A DNA stretch of 64,000 nucleotides from contig NC_134937.1 in assembly GCF_051020765.1 (NCBI RefSeq), forward strand, positions 14,004,947-14,068,946, read 5' to 3'. Positions within the stretch are counted from its first letter, which is position 1; each line of letters opens with the position of its first letter. Under the pieces are notes generated by a model. The model made no database searches. It was not told the DNA's origin and saw only the letters and a list, made by a program, of their open reading frames with translations. The position numbers and the translations under genes are program-made. Of the stretch, positions 44,901 to 59,276 are shown piece after piece. Source of the DNA: Lasioglossum baleicum. Its lineage: Eukaryota; Arthropoda; Insecta; Hymenoptera; Halictidae.

Positions 44901-47900
44901 CGAATTTCGAGTTACGACTAGCAGTCGCGAGAAGTTCCTTCACCGTTTGTCACCGTGGCTTACACGCGTTGTACAATGCACCCCTTCCCCTCCTCCTCCT
45001 CCTCCTCCTCCTGTTCTCCCCCCACGCCGAAACTAAATCGCTGCTGCCCGCTTTTCGTTCGCCGCCCCTAAACTTCTCACACCGCCCCCGACCAAACGCC
45101 ATTCAAGTCCAAGCTTCATTCACCGTTCAACGATTTTATTTTCCAAACCGCGCCCCTCCAGCTAGTTACACGCGTCAAAGAACCGCCCCAAAATCTAAGC
45201 GCCACCTTCTGTTGTGTTTAATCGGTATACCGCGGATCTCTGGCAGATTTTTTGGGAGGTTGCAGAGACTTACGAAATACACAGTAATTTGTTTACTGGA
45301 ATAAATTTGTCAATTTTATAAATCGCGTGAGAATGAGATTCCTTCGCGTTGCAGAAATTGGGAAATTAAGTAGTCAAGTCATATCTGAAAAATATGAACG
45401 CACGTGGTTCACCTTTTCTTCCGCATTTCCGCTAATTTTCTGCGGCCAATCTAATTACGTTTTTCGCCCGTCTGATTCGCATATGAATTCATGAGCGTAA
45501 AAGCCGCTAAGAAAATATTCCCCGTATTTAGTTTTCGAATTGCACGCGTAACGTCGAATTGAATTCCGTCGGACGGTTTACTCGAAGCAAAACCGTCGGA
45601 ACGTAATTATTCAGAAACGTTCTCTCTCGCTCGTCGGAAATGCTCGTAATGCCCGTAAGAATTAAAACAGGCGATTAGTCGAACAACTTCATTACCCGTC
45701 AAAAATGTTCCGGAACATTAGAGGGGGAACAATTTCTGACGTCCGTGCCAAAATTTCCCGGGCGAATTTCGGTGCCGGGCGAGTTCGAGAGAGAGTTACA
45801 CGAGTTTCCCGGGGAGAGCGAACCATGCAAATTCCCTGGAAATTCCGTATCCCCCTGGCCAATTTGCGAATCAGTAACGTCCGCGAGCAACGGCGAAAAT
45901 CCGCAAAATAATCGGTCAAATGTAACGGAGCGATAAATAACGGCGATCCTCGCCGGAAACGCGTCGGCTTTGCAGCTCTTGCACATGTCTGTGCTAGTTA
46001 GAGCGTTTCGCGGTGCCATTGTAATAATTAAAATACTACTGAAACGTTCGAGAATTTTCTATTTCACTTCATACAATGCTGCAAATTATGAAAGATGTTT
46101 TTGTATGATTTTACAAGAGACTTATCGACGATGCAACAACATAAAGCTTCAGTGATTTAACAGACGAAATTCTCTGATTTAACGCATACGATTAAAATAA
46201 TTCACTTTAATCTCTTCTATTTAATTTTGTTACGCGTAGCATAATAAATCAGAATTTTACGACAAAATTTATTTGAATTGTTTGAACTGTATGCTTCGCG
46301 AGATTCCTGTTTTGAAGTATGCAGTACGAAAAATGTTATGGTACGTAAAATGTTACGATTCTAAGAGCAACAGAAAAATTATTTCCACCAAAAAATCAAG
46401 TATGTCGCTGTTTCCTCAATTTCTTTACGAATTCGACATAAACGAAGGCGCAGAATTAAAATAAGATCGGTGAAAGCGATTGGAATTCGCGATCGGAATG
46501 GCAAGAGCCCTCACAAATTAATTAAGTAGGAGGCCGGATTGTTCTGTTCGCTGGCCAATCAGCGTACGAATAATTCGCCAGCGAAACGGCCCGCTGAATT
46601 ATCGTGCGGAATAGTTTTCAGTTAAGGTAAGCAGACGTTCACCTGTTCGTGGATCGAACGGAAATACGTGGAATACCGTTCCGCGTGATACGTGACTACT
46701 TTCGCGCGCCGAAATCGAGCCGGGACACGTAATTAGAGAAAGTCCGCGTCTTCGATTGCGCGACTAATGTATTCAGCCGTTTGGAAATTGCCGGTCGAGG
46801 CAGACCGAGACACGCCGTCCAGCTTTGTTGTAACATTTAGGTGTGCCTCGAATGCAGTCCCGAGGACACGGTTCGCCGTGAATCCTCCGTGATGCAACCC
46901 GCTGGCGCAATCTGGCGTCACGAGCTGTCTGCGGCGTCTGCCCGAGCCAGGATTTCTTATTCCTGGGCAAATTTTTCAGAAATTTATCCTTTGGTAAGTA
47001 ACTTGACGAGAGCTTATTAATCGACCCAAGAACAAAAACATTGAATTACGACACTGTCGTCGAGAAAATCAGAAACATAAAATTTAATTGCCACTTTTTG
47101 TTTGTGGATTGTGGCTGTTGAGATAATTCTAATTGCAAACGATTAAACTGCAGTGTTCTAGCGATCATCGCACGTTGCGCTAAGAAAGAGCGTGTGCAGT
47201 ATCAATTAGCCACACCGAGCAATTAACAGGATCCCAGGACACTGCGCGAGCACGCGTCAATGTTCATTGCGGTAGACGCGACGCGCGACCATCTGTTCAG
47301 CGATCGCGTTGTACCGCGATGCATCGCGTCGCGACGCAATTTCTATGGCGTGCACGGGACCATAAGCGTCGTCGAATTCACGCTGGTTAAGCGCATTATC
47401 ATAAGCCGTAAGGCGCTTATCCCGTTGTCGGCTGACGCAATTACATACATCGCGATTATCGTCGCCGGGCCTCGTTAACGTCCACGCCGGAAATCTGCGA
47501 AAGGACGAACCGAATTCGTCGCGATTCTAACTTCAAGAAACGATTTTGCCGGATCCAAAAGATATTATATGCGAATACATTCAATACGGCAATAAATTGA
47601 ATATTGAAACAAATTGTGAAATCGACGTTGGTTTAGGCGCGACGAGACCAACTTTTACAAGTTTCACAAGTTCTCCACAGGTTGAGGCAGCAGTCCGGTG
47701 CTCGGCTCGGCTCGGTTCGTCGAGAAGTCGTTAAATTAAACATAGGATGTTCTAATTTGTGAGCCTTTCTTCGCGACCGGTATCAAGCGCGAATTTCCTT
47801 CCCTTTCAGCGTCCGTTCCCCGGGCGTCTCTGTCTCATTGTTAACTATTCCTATTCGTTTGCTCTTAAAACGGCAGCCTTTCAGCGCGTAATGAAGGTCC

Positions 47901-48161
47901 CCTTTTCCCGCCCTTTCCGTCGCCCTTTCCGTCCTGTTCCTTTGCTCTGAATGTTTCTTATTTCATCGTCGCCCCTTATCGAGCCTTTATCGCTGCCCTT
48001 CCTCCCGTCCCAGTCTACAGGCTGTTCAAAAAATAATAACATCGCCCTATCATTATTTATTCTCATTTTGGAAAAATCTGGACGAATAAAAACATCTATT
48101 TCGTTGCCCAAAATACTCCTGTCCGTTCATAAAATACAGAAAGTTATTGAAATAATCGTAT
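41941..48161. other. intergenic, no gene seen
   Basis: Includes a GC/purine-rich patch at 42860-43260 with GA-rich runs, open in several frames on both strands (including a 217-codon plus frame at 42955-43608), which I attribute to composition. Diverged duplicate blocks occur at 43508-43670 and 44318-44460. A CCT run lies at 44989-45012. No domain or splice structure was recognised. Confidence 0.35.
44989..45012. repeat. (CCT)n trinucleotide repeat
   Basis: About eight CCT units within a pyrimidine-rich stretch. Confidence 0.85.
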
Positions 48162-49275
48162 CCCAACAAAAACATCCTGTAAACAGGAGCCAAGTTCCTA
48201 TGACCGTAAAAAGTTGTGAGATCAAACAAAATACGGCCAAGTTCGTTAGCTTAGAAATACCTATTGCAATACTGAAAAAAGCGTTTGTAAAAATTAGTTT
48301 AAAAGAACGCTATTTAATTTTTAAAGAATTACATGGAGAGCTAAATTAATCGAACTTGGTTGTTACCTAACACCTTTTATGGCCATTGGTTTAAAAAGTA
48401 ACGGCTAAGTTTTAATAATTTATCCTTCCATATAATCTTTAAAAATTAAAAATAGCGTTCTTTTAAACTAATTTTTACAAACGCTTTTTTCAATATTGCA
48501 AGAGGTATTTCTAAGCTAACGCACTTGGCTATATTTTGTTTGATCTCACAACTTTTTACGGCCATAAGAACTTGGCTCCTGTTTACAGGATGTTTTTGTT
48601 GGAATTTCATGAATTTTTATTGAAATTTCATTAATTATCAAGTAGGTATCAAAGAAACAAAATCCTTTTCTAATCTGCAAGATAAAATCCAAATTCAATT
48701 CGAAGATTAACACTGCCGGCGACGCTCGGATCCGTTTGCTCCCCGCCGCTATAGACGATGCCCGGTGCAGTTTTTTTTGTTTACGTTAGAACGATTGTTT
48801 TTTTCATCATTATTTATTGCAACTTCGAAGCTAATGAAACGTATACTTATGTATGTTATGCTGCTATGTTCTATCCTACGTACCTATTTCGTAATGCTTT
48901 TTTTTCAATACAATCCCTTTAACGTGTAAAATTTCAAACTTTGATAATTATTCCTTTGAGTGTCTGTTATGGTGGACCCATGTACCAAATTTCAAGCTTG
49001 TAGGTTAATGGCAAGTACCCAAAAGGTTTTGATGATCTGTCAGTCAGTCAGTCAGTGACAAAAGCGATTTTTGAGCTCCTATATCTCGGAACCTACTAAT
49101 GTTGGAAGATTAATGTTTTGTCAATATTGAGACATGATAGCATTTAACAAGTGTACGAAATTACATCTCTCCATCTGCCTCCAGTGCCGAGTTATAAGCC
49201 TCTAAAAACGGCTAAATTGTTTCTTGTTAAAGGAGGTAGTGCGAGAACTTGGCTGGTGCACTACCGTGCACCTAG
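48162..49275 (+). mobile_element. Helitron-like non-autonomous element, copy B
   Basis: Same element as 5370-6308, here on the plus strand and longer. It starts (T)CCCAACAAAAACATCC after an A, with the 441-bp palindrome at 48162-48602. It continues through a segment (about 48620-48880) largely absent from copy A, then the shared part with a GTCA tetranucleotide run (near 49038-49055). It ends in the hairpin GGTGCACTACCGTGCACC and CTAG at about 49273. The base after CTAG is A. There is no coding sequence apart from a chance frame at 47951-48349 that crosses the boundary. Confidence 0.55.
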
Positions 49276-52200
49276 ATAATTTCTGACTACACTCGTTGAA
49301 GTTTTACATTTGTATATTGCTGGTTGTTTGAAGTAAGAAGCACGAGACAAATTGCAAGTGGATTATCCAAAAGTGAAGTAAAGATTAAACAGTTGCATTG
49401 TGAAACCAACGTCACGGATCACCCTGTAACGTTTCATTCTGTTCGGATCGTTCCCATCGATGGCATCTTCCTCCGCAGTCCGAAAGAATGCGAAGCACCG
49501 TTCGTACAGCAACGATATTGAAAATATCTGGCTGAATTGGAAATCCGCATACAGCGACGTCGAGACATAGTGGATATTTCTAGGTAATACCCTAGCCGGT
49601 GCATGTGCACGCTCCTTGAATCGTCGATCTCGCGAGACGATCCTGATAGTCGTCCAAGGACAACGCTATTCGAAACGGATTCCCTCTCCCCTTACCTTCA
49701 CCTTACTCGTCTAATAACCTACTCCTCCATAATGCATAAGGGGAAAAATGCTGAAGTTTCGCTTATTGTCGGCCACCGACGCTTCGAAACGGTCCGTGCT
49801 CCCTTCCGGAACACGGTCTTTCGCGGCAATTTACATGGAAACGCTTCCGCGGAACGTTCGCGCCGGGATTCCCGCGTAACAGGTCCAAAAAATCGATTCC
49901 CATTTTCATACATCGAAAACGCCACGTTTGGAAAATGCGCTCGCGAAAATGATAGAGCTGCAGGGTTAGGAACGTCAAATTTGGGGATTTTTCAACGCGG
50001 TTACAGGCCACCCTTACCTGTCAAAAGCACTGAAATTCGCTCAACTTTGAACACTTATAGCTTTCGAACCATTAATCTTCTAGGATGGCAACTTGGATGT
50101 CTGACATTTGCTCGTCCAAATCTTCTGGATTACATAGGAGAAAGGCAAACATTTCCGTAGTTACAGTTTAACCGAATCTTTTCTCGGTGAAGCATGAATT
50201 CTGGATGGCTTGATTCGCCTTTGGCATTGAGCATCGATGACGACGCAATTACCAGTCAAAGCGGGGCAAAGAGCGATGATAGTAGGGGATGTCGTAAAAA
50301 AGTTTATTACGTAAATGAAGCTAATGAGAGAGAGAGAGAGAAAGAGGGGGAGAGGAGAGAAAAGTTGCTTCTGCCGGACGAAGGCGGATCCGCGTCGGAG
50401 CAGCAGGTAACTTCTTTATTTGACTTTCTTAGACGTTTACCGGGAATATTTTAATTCTTCGCTGGCATAATTAGGCGTTTCGCTTGGGGTGGGGGATAAG
50501 AGTGAAAGAGACAGCGACAGGGACGCCACGCCGGCTCGCGTAACTTCGCGGAAGCTCATTTAGCTGACGTCTAATGACGAGAGGACGGGCGCTCGGCGTG
50601 CAGCTACGAGGACGTAATTCATAAACAGCAGCTCGTTGCCAGCCCATTATAAACTCTTGTAATAAACGTTCCGACTTAAATACCTTTATACTTTCTGCCT
50701 GGCCCGGGAAAAGAATGAGTAATAAATGCGCCGGCCGACGGCTCCAGAGCGTTAACGCGGTTGCTGAACACTTTTCCGCGGACCTGATCCCACGGGAAAT
50801 AGTTCATTACCTTCGTCGCTGACAGTCTTTGTGAAAACGTTTATGAACTGTTTAACTCCGGACCAACCCGCGGTACGGCCATCCGCCGGACGACGACGGA
50901 GATGTTTCGTTCATTGCGACTTTTAATGAGCCGTACCTTCTCTTTCGCGTTGCAACTTCCAGTCGCCTGTGTTATCGTTCTCAGTGCGGCCACTTTCAAT
51001 AGCTTTGTACAACTATCGTCAGGTTTCAACTGAAGTATGGTCGTAGCAAGATAGTTCGCAGTGCTGGTTCCCGAAATCGATTTCTCTGCAGATTCCTTCA
51101 TTCTTTCCTGCAGAAATAAATGTCATAGCAACTAAAGAAAGAGAACCACGGAATCGAACAATTTCCGCAACGACAACCCGCCTACTTTGCGGCGATTTTT
51201 GTCGTTGCAGGACGAACCGAAGACGAGAGTTCGGCGAGGTGGGAAAGAGCTCGAGGAATGCAGGTCGGATAATTCGGCGCCATTGGCCCTCGTAAAGCCA
51301 GGAGACCTCGGAGCTCCGATCCAATTAACGGCAGTGGTTTGTTGCCTGGCGTACAGTTGATTGAACTGGCCGAGGACATCTAACCCCCTCGAAGTCCTCT
51401 CGTTACGATATATATACTTTTAGTGTACCAGCAGCGAACGTACTTATCCGGCAGACGTCGTAAAGCACTCGAAAACCGGGTTGGAGAGCATCCCTCTCTG
51501 GCCAGCGCACTCCACCCCCGCGTGTCGACGTTTCTTTTTTCCCGAGCGGTTTTTTTGCTCGCTCCTCGGATAGGAGCTAAACCCTATCTAGCTCTAGAAC
51601 GTTAATTCTGTCTCGACGATGGGATAGTTTCGATTCGACGACGTCGCTGATTGCGTCTTTTCGAATCGACCTCTGTACCGTCTCGCGCGGTTCCACCGAA
51701 TTCGGTGACAGTTTAATGGTCCCACCCGGCGTTTTTCTCTTTTTTTCCACGTACCCGATAGCGCTCGTCTTAATTGAATTCTTAATGACCGAGACATTCG
51801 TCTCTGCTCCGCCGTAACTGTGCCACTGTCTCAACACCCTTGACACATTTTTAACCACGTCGAACTCCATTTAATCAGAGTTACGAACGTTCCATCGCAT
51901 TTAGAAAAAAACCGCCAGTTGGAATCGTAGTAACGCTGAAACTACCAGTCGCCATTATTTAAGCCGGTGGCCGAGCTTATTTCGCAAATAAACAGAAAAC
52001 AACGACAGGGACGGGTATCTCTATCGCGTGTTTGCAGAGCGACACGGCGTTCCATCGTCGCGGAAAAAATTCCGCAGCGTGGATCTCTCGCGATTCGGAC
52101 AGACGATCCGGAGCTCGCGTGGGAAACGACGAGGAAGAAAAGAAAAGGGGAAAAACCCGGTCACGGCTATTTTCACTCGACGAGAGGAGGAAGAGGGGGA

Positions 52201-52579
52201 AGAATGAAACCCGGAGAGTTCATAAGCCATCCTCCCGGAGGCACGATGTAAGCGTAAAGCGGAATAAACGCGTGTCCGTCCATGTGCACCGCGTTATACC
52301 GCGCTAACTTCGTGCTGCCGTCCTTTACGGCCCTGCCAGCGAAAGAATAAGCCGTTTCTGTTGATGCGACCGCGTCCCTGTCGTCTTAACGTTCCCCCGC
52401 AACCACGAGGATCTCTATCCACCGGATAAGCTCGTAAAAGCTACCACCGTGAATCGCGACGACGCCAAATGGATATGAAACGCCGCGACGCTATTGGCAT
52501 TGTTGCTCCAACGAATCGTGATGTTCAGGGAAGGTGGAGCTCGGGTCTATTGGGAGCGGTGAGTTCGTTAGAGGGCTAG
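49276..52579. other. intergenic, no gene seen
   Basis: Open frames at 49603-50160 (185 codons), 50841-51324 and 51967-52307 overlap others and lack domains. A GA microsatellite lies at 50326-50346. Confidence 0.35.
50326..50346. repeat. (GA)n microsatellite
   Basis: About ten GA units in a purine-rich stretch. Confidence 0.85.
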
Positions 52580-52582
52580 AGT

Positions 52583-53262
52583 TTGGTCCAAAACATCATT
52601 ATTTCGATTGAAAACTATGTTCCTAAAATGCACTTTGACCGTTTGACTTATCCGAAATGGTTCTCTAAAAACTTAATTAGTTTAGTTCGTAAAATGAAAC
52701 AGGCTCATAGAGTCTTTAAAATGAGTTCTCAACATCGCTTCGTAAATAAGCGATTGACAACCACAAACCTAGCAATGTACTGCAACTATGTCTCATCTTC
52801 TTTGGATGCCAATCTACAAGTTGACACAATATTTACTGATTTCTATAAAGCTTTTGACACTGTAAATCATTCCCTTCTAATTGAGAAGCTTTCTGCTTTG
52901 GGCTGCAAGGGTAATCTATTGGCATGGCTAGAAAGTTACCTTAATAACCGGTTACAAATTATGCGTATAGGCAATTGCCTATCATCCCGGTAAATGTTCT
53001 ATCCGGAGCAGCTCAAGGCTCCCACCTGGGTCCTCTACTATTTATAATATTCATTAATGATTTAACCACCATTTTTCAACATTGTAAGTATCTCCTATTC
53101 GCAGATGATTTAAAAATCTTCAGCATCATCTCGTACCGGGATGCTTCCAGATTACAGGCAGACCTGGATCGTTTCTGCGACTGGTGTCACAGGAACTGTA
53201 TGAATTTCAATATTAAAAAATGCCATATTAAGCGGTCCTCCCGTCGTTCTTTACCTCTTATA
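52583..53262 (+). pseudogene. LINE (jockey/CR1-type) reverse transcriptase fragment
   Basis: The first part (52583-52990) reads YPKWFSKNLISLVRKMKQAH, the linker before the reverse transcriptase. It then skips, by deletion, to NKRLTTTNLAMYCNYVS and the palm motif FTDFYKAFDTVNH, whose first Asp is the motif A catalytic residue. A one-base frameshift near 52985 leads into SGAAQGSHLGPLLFIIFIND and LLFADDLKIF, the FADD motif C catalytic pair. The frame ends at a TA-target MITE at 53263, with no LINE-like sequence beyond it. The fingers region and the C-terminal domain are missing, so the copy is inactive. It belongs to the same family as the minus-strand fragment at 40855-41940 (shared TTTNLAMYCN stretch). 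Confidence 0.85.
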
Positions 53263-53620
53263 CAGGGTGTCCCAAAATTCCTTCAACAGCCGGAAATGGG
53301 AGGTTCCTAAGATCATTTGAAGCAACATTTTCCTTTGCAAAAATGTTATCCGCGGCTTTGTTTAGGAATTATTAACGAAAAGCCACGGACGAATCAGAGC
53401 GCGACCTAGACGCGAGTTGGCACACTCAGCCAATAGACAGTTGGCGCGCCGGGCCGGCTGTGCCAACTCGCGTCTAGGTCGCGCTCTGATTCGTCCGTGG
53501 CTTTTCGTTAATAATTCCTAAACAAAGCCGCGGATAACATTTTTGCAAAGGAAAATGTTGCTTCAAATGATCTTAGGAACCTCCCATTTCCGGCTGTTGA
53601 AGGAATTTTGGGACAACCTG
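53263..53620. mobile_element. 358-bp palindromic MITE (TA target)
   Basis: Termini CAGGGTGTCCCAAAATTCCT and the near complement AGGAATTTTGGGACAACCTG. Arms of about 160 bp are almost perfect complements around a short GC-rich centre. TA flanks both sides. Ends and target fit a Tc1/mariner-type MITE. It lies at the truncated 3' edge of the LINE fragment. Confidence 0.85.
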
Positions 53621-56600
53621 TATATCCTTACGAAGTATCGATCAAGGATCCTTCGAGAAGGTTCCGGGGCGTTAGACACGCGTCGAACGGGCTCGATCAC
53701 GGTCGCTATCGGGTCGGGAACAAATTGGAAATCGAACGCGGCAATTGGTTCATTAAATTACAGCCGTGGCAACGGGCTGGACGATTCATAAATAAAAACG
53801 ATACCGATCAGCCGACAGAGCTCGCAATCAATTGCCGCGAAAGGGAATGGACAGGCCAGCCACCGCACCACAACGTCGCGTTGCGCTGCTATCGGCTTGC
53901 ATAAACCAGCCTTGTAACGATTTAATCGTAATTTTACGGGTCCCGTTTTATTATGCGAATCGTGGTTCCGGCTGCGAAATTCTGGCCCGCGAAGAGCGGC
54001 CAAAGGTGCATCGAATAAATCTCGAATAACCGTTCCATGTTAAATCGTGCAGCAACTCATATTGCAGTTACCAATTCGGTGCTCCCTTTTTTTTGTTACC
54101 TATACAGAACTTTCCGTGCCAAACTGTTTTATCGCTGTTTCGGTATTTCGGAATGAAATGCGACGGAGCTGTGGAAACATTCTTTTCCGCAATTTTTGTC
54201 GGACGCGAAGATTAACCCTTTTGACTCGAAGCAATTTTCATTCCGAACTCGAAACATATCTTTCACCGTGGAAGATTTTTATTCCGTATAATCTTTTTTA
54301 CACTATTCACATGAAATTGAAACTGTTTTCTCGTACGACATTTGAATTTTTAGCAATTTCTAGAATACAGAAGAATTTTTATATCTGAAAATATGATGTA
54401 CGATATTTTTTCCTTGTCATTTTATCGCAGTTCGAACGCGGACGTTAATCGACGTCCGGGAGATTTGGCAACTCCATCAGCCACTCCATCATTGTTGCAT
54501 CGCGTCGAAGGGGTCGCGAAGACGTAAACGCGTGAACCGCCCTTAAGTCGAACAAGTAGCGGCCGCGTTTCGTGTTAGGCGAAGAGAAGAGTGGCGCCGT
54601 CTAGTGTTTCAACGGGGGATGGTTTTGCCTGGTGAAAGGAGGGGTTAGGCTAAGTGGCAAATAAAGGGTAGCGACGAGGTTCGAGTGGTGTCTCGTTTTT
54701 CTTGGCGCCCTTCCACTCGTCAACCTGGAGAGGAGGCTCTCTATAGCGTTTCGGAAATGGAGGGACACTTCGCACGGTCGGAACCTATCCACCAGGAATA
54801 GCATTCGTCGGAGAAGAGGGTGCGGGGTTAGGCGAGATGATTATAAGAGGCCGACACCCGCGGAAGAAATAAAAAGAGATTTCTGGGCTGAACTCGCCGG
54901 AAATTTCGAGTCCCATTCGATTTCCGGCGACCCGCGACCAAACGGCATTTTTATCGTTTGATTTATTGCTAAGCACGAGGCGATGCTCAGCAATTTTCTG
55001 CTCGACTGCTGGAATGAGGGCCAATCATTCTTTTCTTCAGCTTTAGCTTGTTGTGAAGTTTGTTTCAGATGCGTGAAAATAATAATTACTTTAATGAAAT
55101 TCCCCCTGTTGTGTTTTTTAATTTTTCTAGCGGAGAAAGATTGGAGATTGAAACGATTTATTAAGAAACGTATTAGAGAAGAATTAATTAACTGGATGGT
55201 TTGTGTAGCACCGACGTCACAACTGAATTCAGAGGTTTACACCTGAGTCCAGACAATATCATTTCCTGAGAAAGCTTGGCCACTCGCAGAGACAAGCATG
55301 GTCAATGTTAGCGCGCGTCACGCGCTCTGTTGCATCGTTGTCCGTTTCGCTCTCATCACGCACTGTCACTGTGGCTTTCTCGGTCGCAAACACTTCACAG
55401 ATTGCTGTACAACGTTCGGGACTGCCGTAACGTGGCAACAAACAACTTGGATATTATTAATATCCTCTGTTAAGATTTTCAAGGGGCTAGACAAAAATAA
55501 TCTCAGAAGAATAATTTGAAAATCATCGAAGAAACTTCTTGATTGTTGAGTGAAAATTGCTCTCGAGTGCAAATGGCTAATGGAGAATTAATTCGAATGA
55601 GTCGAAAGCATTTCCGCGACCGGGTCGATCGGAATTCAAGGTCGCAGCTCGAGATCATCGAGGCAGAAATACATAAAGTGATTCCGCGGGGCTCGGCAAC
55701 GTAATCCGGTAGCAATGTTTGCCGTCCGTGACGCGATACCTATCAGCCTGCTGTTTCACCGTAGGGGGCTCGAGGGGTGAATCGGATGGCGCGATGTTCA
55801 ACTGTTTATCGTTGTTATTGTTTTTCGACCGTATCTCAGTCTGACCGTCCCCCGCACGCCCCGGTGAAATCCGATTTGTAATGGAAATGCAGTGTCCAAC
55901 GCCCGGTCTAATCCTTCGGTGGCTGTCGCGAGCCTTTTGTACACTTCTGTACGCTCGAAAAAAGCTGGAGAAAAGCTGCGCGGGGGTGGACGCGAAGCAT
56001 GATCATAATTGAAGAGCTTTTTTCTGCGTGGGAATGATAAGCCTCCTGGCTGGGTGCGTCAATGTTGATATTTATGGGAGATTAAACTCTGCGGAAGCTT
56101 TACGCTGGATCCCAGACTGCGCTCGTGGAAATACGAAGGTTGTTGTTAATTCGTTCTGGTGGGTCCTGACAGGAATCAATGAATTTTAAGTTTGTAAAAG
56201 AAGACGCAGAAAACTAGAGATCGCGCCAGCAGTGGAATTGAGGATAGGGAAGTGCGAAATCAATCTCGAAAGTAAATTGATCGTTCCCGTAGTATGTAAA
56301 TTAGAATTCTCTCCTCTGAGAGAGAGAGATCCTTAACGATTTTTCTACGTCGAATTTAGGAAGATCGACGCTCGCATAAACGGCAGAATTGACGTCAAAT
56401 GACAGAGGACCTCCCGAGCGAGGTCCACGAATTACACTCTGGGCTCAGCTGCGGAGAAAATGCAAAAATTTCTCCGCGTGAAGAAGAAGAATTGCAGAAC
56501 GTCAGAACCTAACCCCGCAGTCTAGGGTTGAATTGCGAAAATAAGGACGGATGGGGGTAGAAAAGGGCAACGTAGACTACAGGTGAGATGTAACCTAAGT

Positions 56601-59276
56601 GTTGCAGCCACCATCGATCGTTATTACGAGATGAGCATTTTCAAACTTTGCAGACTTACAGACGTCATTATTTTGATTGAAGAACTATATTAGCCCTTAG
56701 CACTGGAATGGTGAAGCGACACTAAAAATTGCTGTGCCATTATTCAAAATATTATTTACATTATTAAATATGTCGATATCTAATCAATTACTAAACATTT
56801 AGGTATTGTATGAGGTATTATACCAATTTAAAAAATCATCGTCGGAAGAAATCTAGCTCGGAAGAAATGTTTAATTTTGTGCAAAGGCTTAATACATGCT
56901 CGGATACTCAGTATTGTTTGTTGAAAGTATCCCAGGATGTAGTTCGGATAATAGAGGTTCCGCAATGAGTTCATAAAAATCTTCTTGGTCAATAGAAGAT
57001 ACTAGAGACACCGCAAAGTGTCGAACGAAATGGGGTGATCCTTTACGACACACTTCCAAGACGGACACCGGTATATGATAGCTGCGTGGGTGTCGTTAAC
57101 GATCTAATACCAAGACACCGTCGAAGTGGATGCCACCTAGCCCCCTGTTCCACCTATCCAGACAGTGTAGTGGCACCCTTCGGTCCTTTCGTTGAACAAG
57201 GGAGGGGCGGTCGTCGGAGGGTTCGGTAGAGGGAGACACGGGTCCGCCACCCACAATTCCGCTTGCGGGCACTGTAATTTGCTGTATGCATGCATCCAGA
57301 GATGGATAGACACGGCCGGGCAGCCGAGCAGGTCCGGGAGATCTATGGATTTATGCAAATGCAGGCAGTTAGAGTCCCGAGCAGCCTCCGCCGTTGAATA
57401 ATGCGTTGATAAGATAGGAGCCCAGTGCTCATATGCCGCTACCTACCCTACCATCCGCCATTGATTTGTCACCCTTCCGTTCTCCATCCCTCCACCCATC
57501 GTTCCTGTTTCGTGCCCACGAAAAACTAAGATCCTGGTCTCATCTTCCTTGATGACCGCCTTCTTCGTTCCTTTTCCTTGCCCCTGTTTAGCTCCCTGCA
57601 GGACTTCAACCCTTAAATTTGATCTTTCGTGAAAATGTTGTTTGCTGTTCAATGATCTTGATGTTTCCGTACGTGCTCCGCTTGATTCCTTTGGGTACAG
57701 TGGGCCTGCCCTCATCTTTCACGGAGTCTGAGATCTAACATGATTTCCAAGAATCTGAGTCTACACGTGTGTACCGATCTAGGACAATCTAGAAATGTGG
57801 AACAGTGGGGACAAGTGCGAAAAATTCTCGCATTGTTTATCCACAGCACCCCCCGCCAGTATGTCTTCCAGATCGCTAATCTGCAAGTGAAACAAAAGGA
57901 TCTCCTTGCGGATGGGTTTCCACGGGAAAGATCTAAGATCTCTGGAGAAATTGCTAGGCCACTCTACCGCGGAGCGGTTCGTTAGCAGAAGGAGACGAAA
58001 CTGTAAGTCCTGGCGCAAATACCGTCGATTACGTGCCAAGACAGCACCCACCCTTCGTCTTCGGATTCCTCCAGCTACCTGTTCCACCAGGTAATGCATC
58101 TGATATGCAGCTGACACAAGAGAGAAACATACTGCTCAAATGGCTGTCCTCTTGTTAAAAAATTCTTGGATGACAGAGAGTCAAAAAATAAAGTTTTAAA
58201 AAATGAATATTGACAATGATATGGATTGGTATCCTATGTGTGATTGGCAGAAGCGAGGTCTTTGAAATTTTTATTCCGATCGGCGGATGGCGAAGATCGG
58301 ACGGCGAAACAATCGCGAGGGAATCGAGAGGTAATAGTACAGGAAACTACCGATTCGGCGCAACGAATTGGTGCGTCTCTCGTATTTCATCCGCCGGTTA
58401 AATCGATCGTACACCTACGGCCTCGCCGAATAATTCCTGTCGCAAGCAGAATAGGTAAACCTGGAATTTATTACGCGTCCGTTGCACTCGACTCGCGAGA
58501 GAACTCGGGGAAATCGGTATCAGACACTCTCAGGACTCGCACCAATTATCCGCCGGCTGAATGGCCGGAATGAAGATATTTTATCCGGCAGGAAGTATGT
58601 ATTGTCAAAAATTCAGGCACCGCGAGCTTCTCTGCGTCCCATGAATCTCTTCTCGCATATCTTTCGCAATATGAAAAGGGAGAACGCCATTCCCGAACGG
58701 GGTCAGGCCATTTACTCGGTTAACTACTCGAGAACGACAAATACTAATTCTTTATAAAATAAATTAGCCGCTATTCAACTGAAACGTGCTGTTCTGAAAG
58801 AAAATAATGTAAGCGCCACGATTTGAATTGAAAATGGGTCAATGAAATACGAAATAATAAAAGCTTCACAATGATTAAAAAAAATCCACGTAACATTTTG
58901 ACTTTTATCCCTTCAAACTGATCCAGAAAATTTGTATCTTAAATAAATATCTGCAGTAATAATTTTATTTCGATTTCAAAGAAACATTCATATTTAGTAA
59001 ATCCTGTTTGAAATTTTCGTAACGAGTCCGACACGGTATTACAAAGCAACGAGTTAAATGGAGGATAAGAAATTACAATTTTTCTTCGAAAAGCGTATGA
59101 TTAAAGAATTTGTCGGAGTTGTATGTTTTATAAAATAATTTCCTGCGTCAACTGCAGGGAGCAGCAGTTAAATAGATTTTTGCGTTTAATCATTTTTATG
59201 CAGTGGGGAAGAATGTGACGGCGCTCTTTAATTTATCTGATGTTTTTACCCTTTCGCGCTTCTATTCATTCTTTTT

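Noticed and set aside
49603..50160. 185-codon open frame, plus strand
   Set aside because: No domain and low-information composition; minus-strand frames overlap it.
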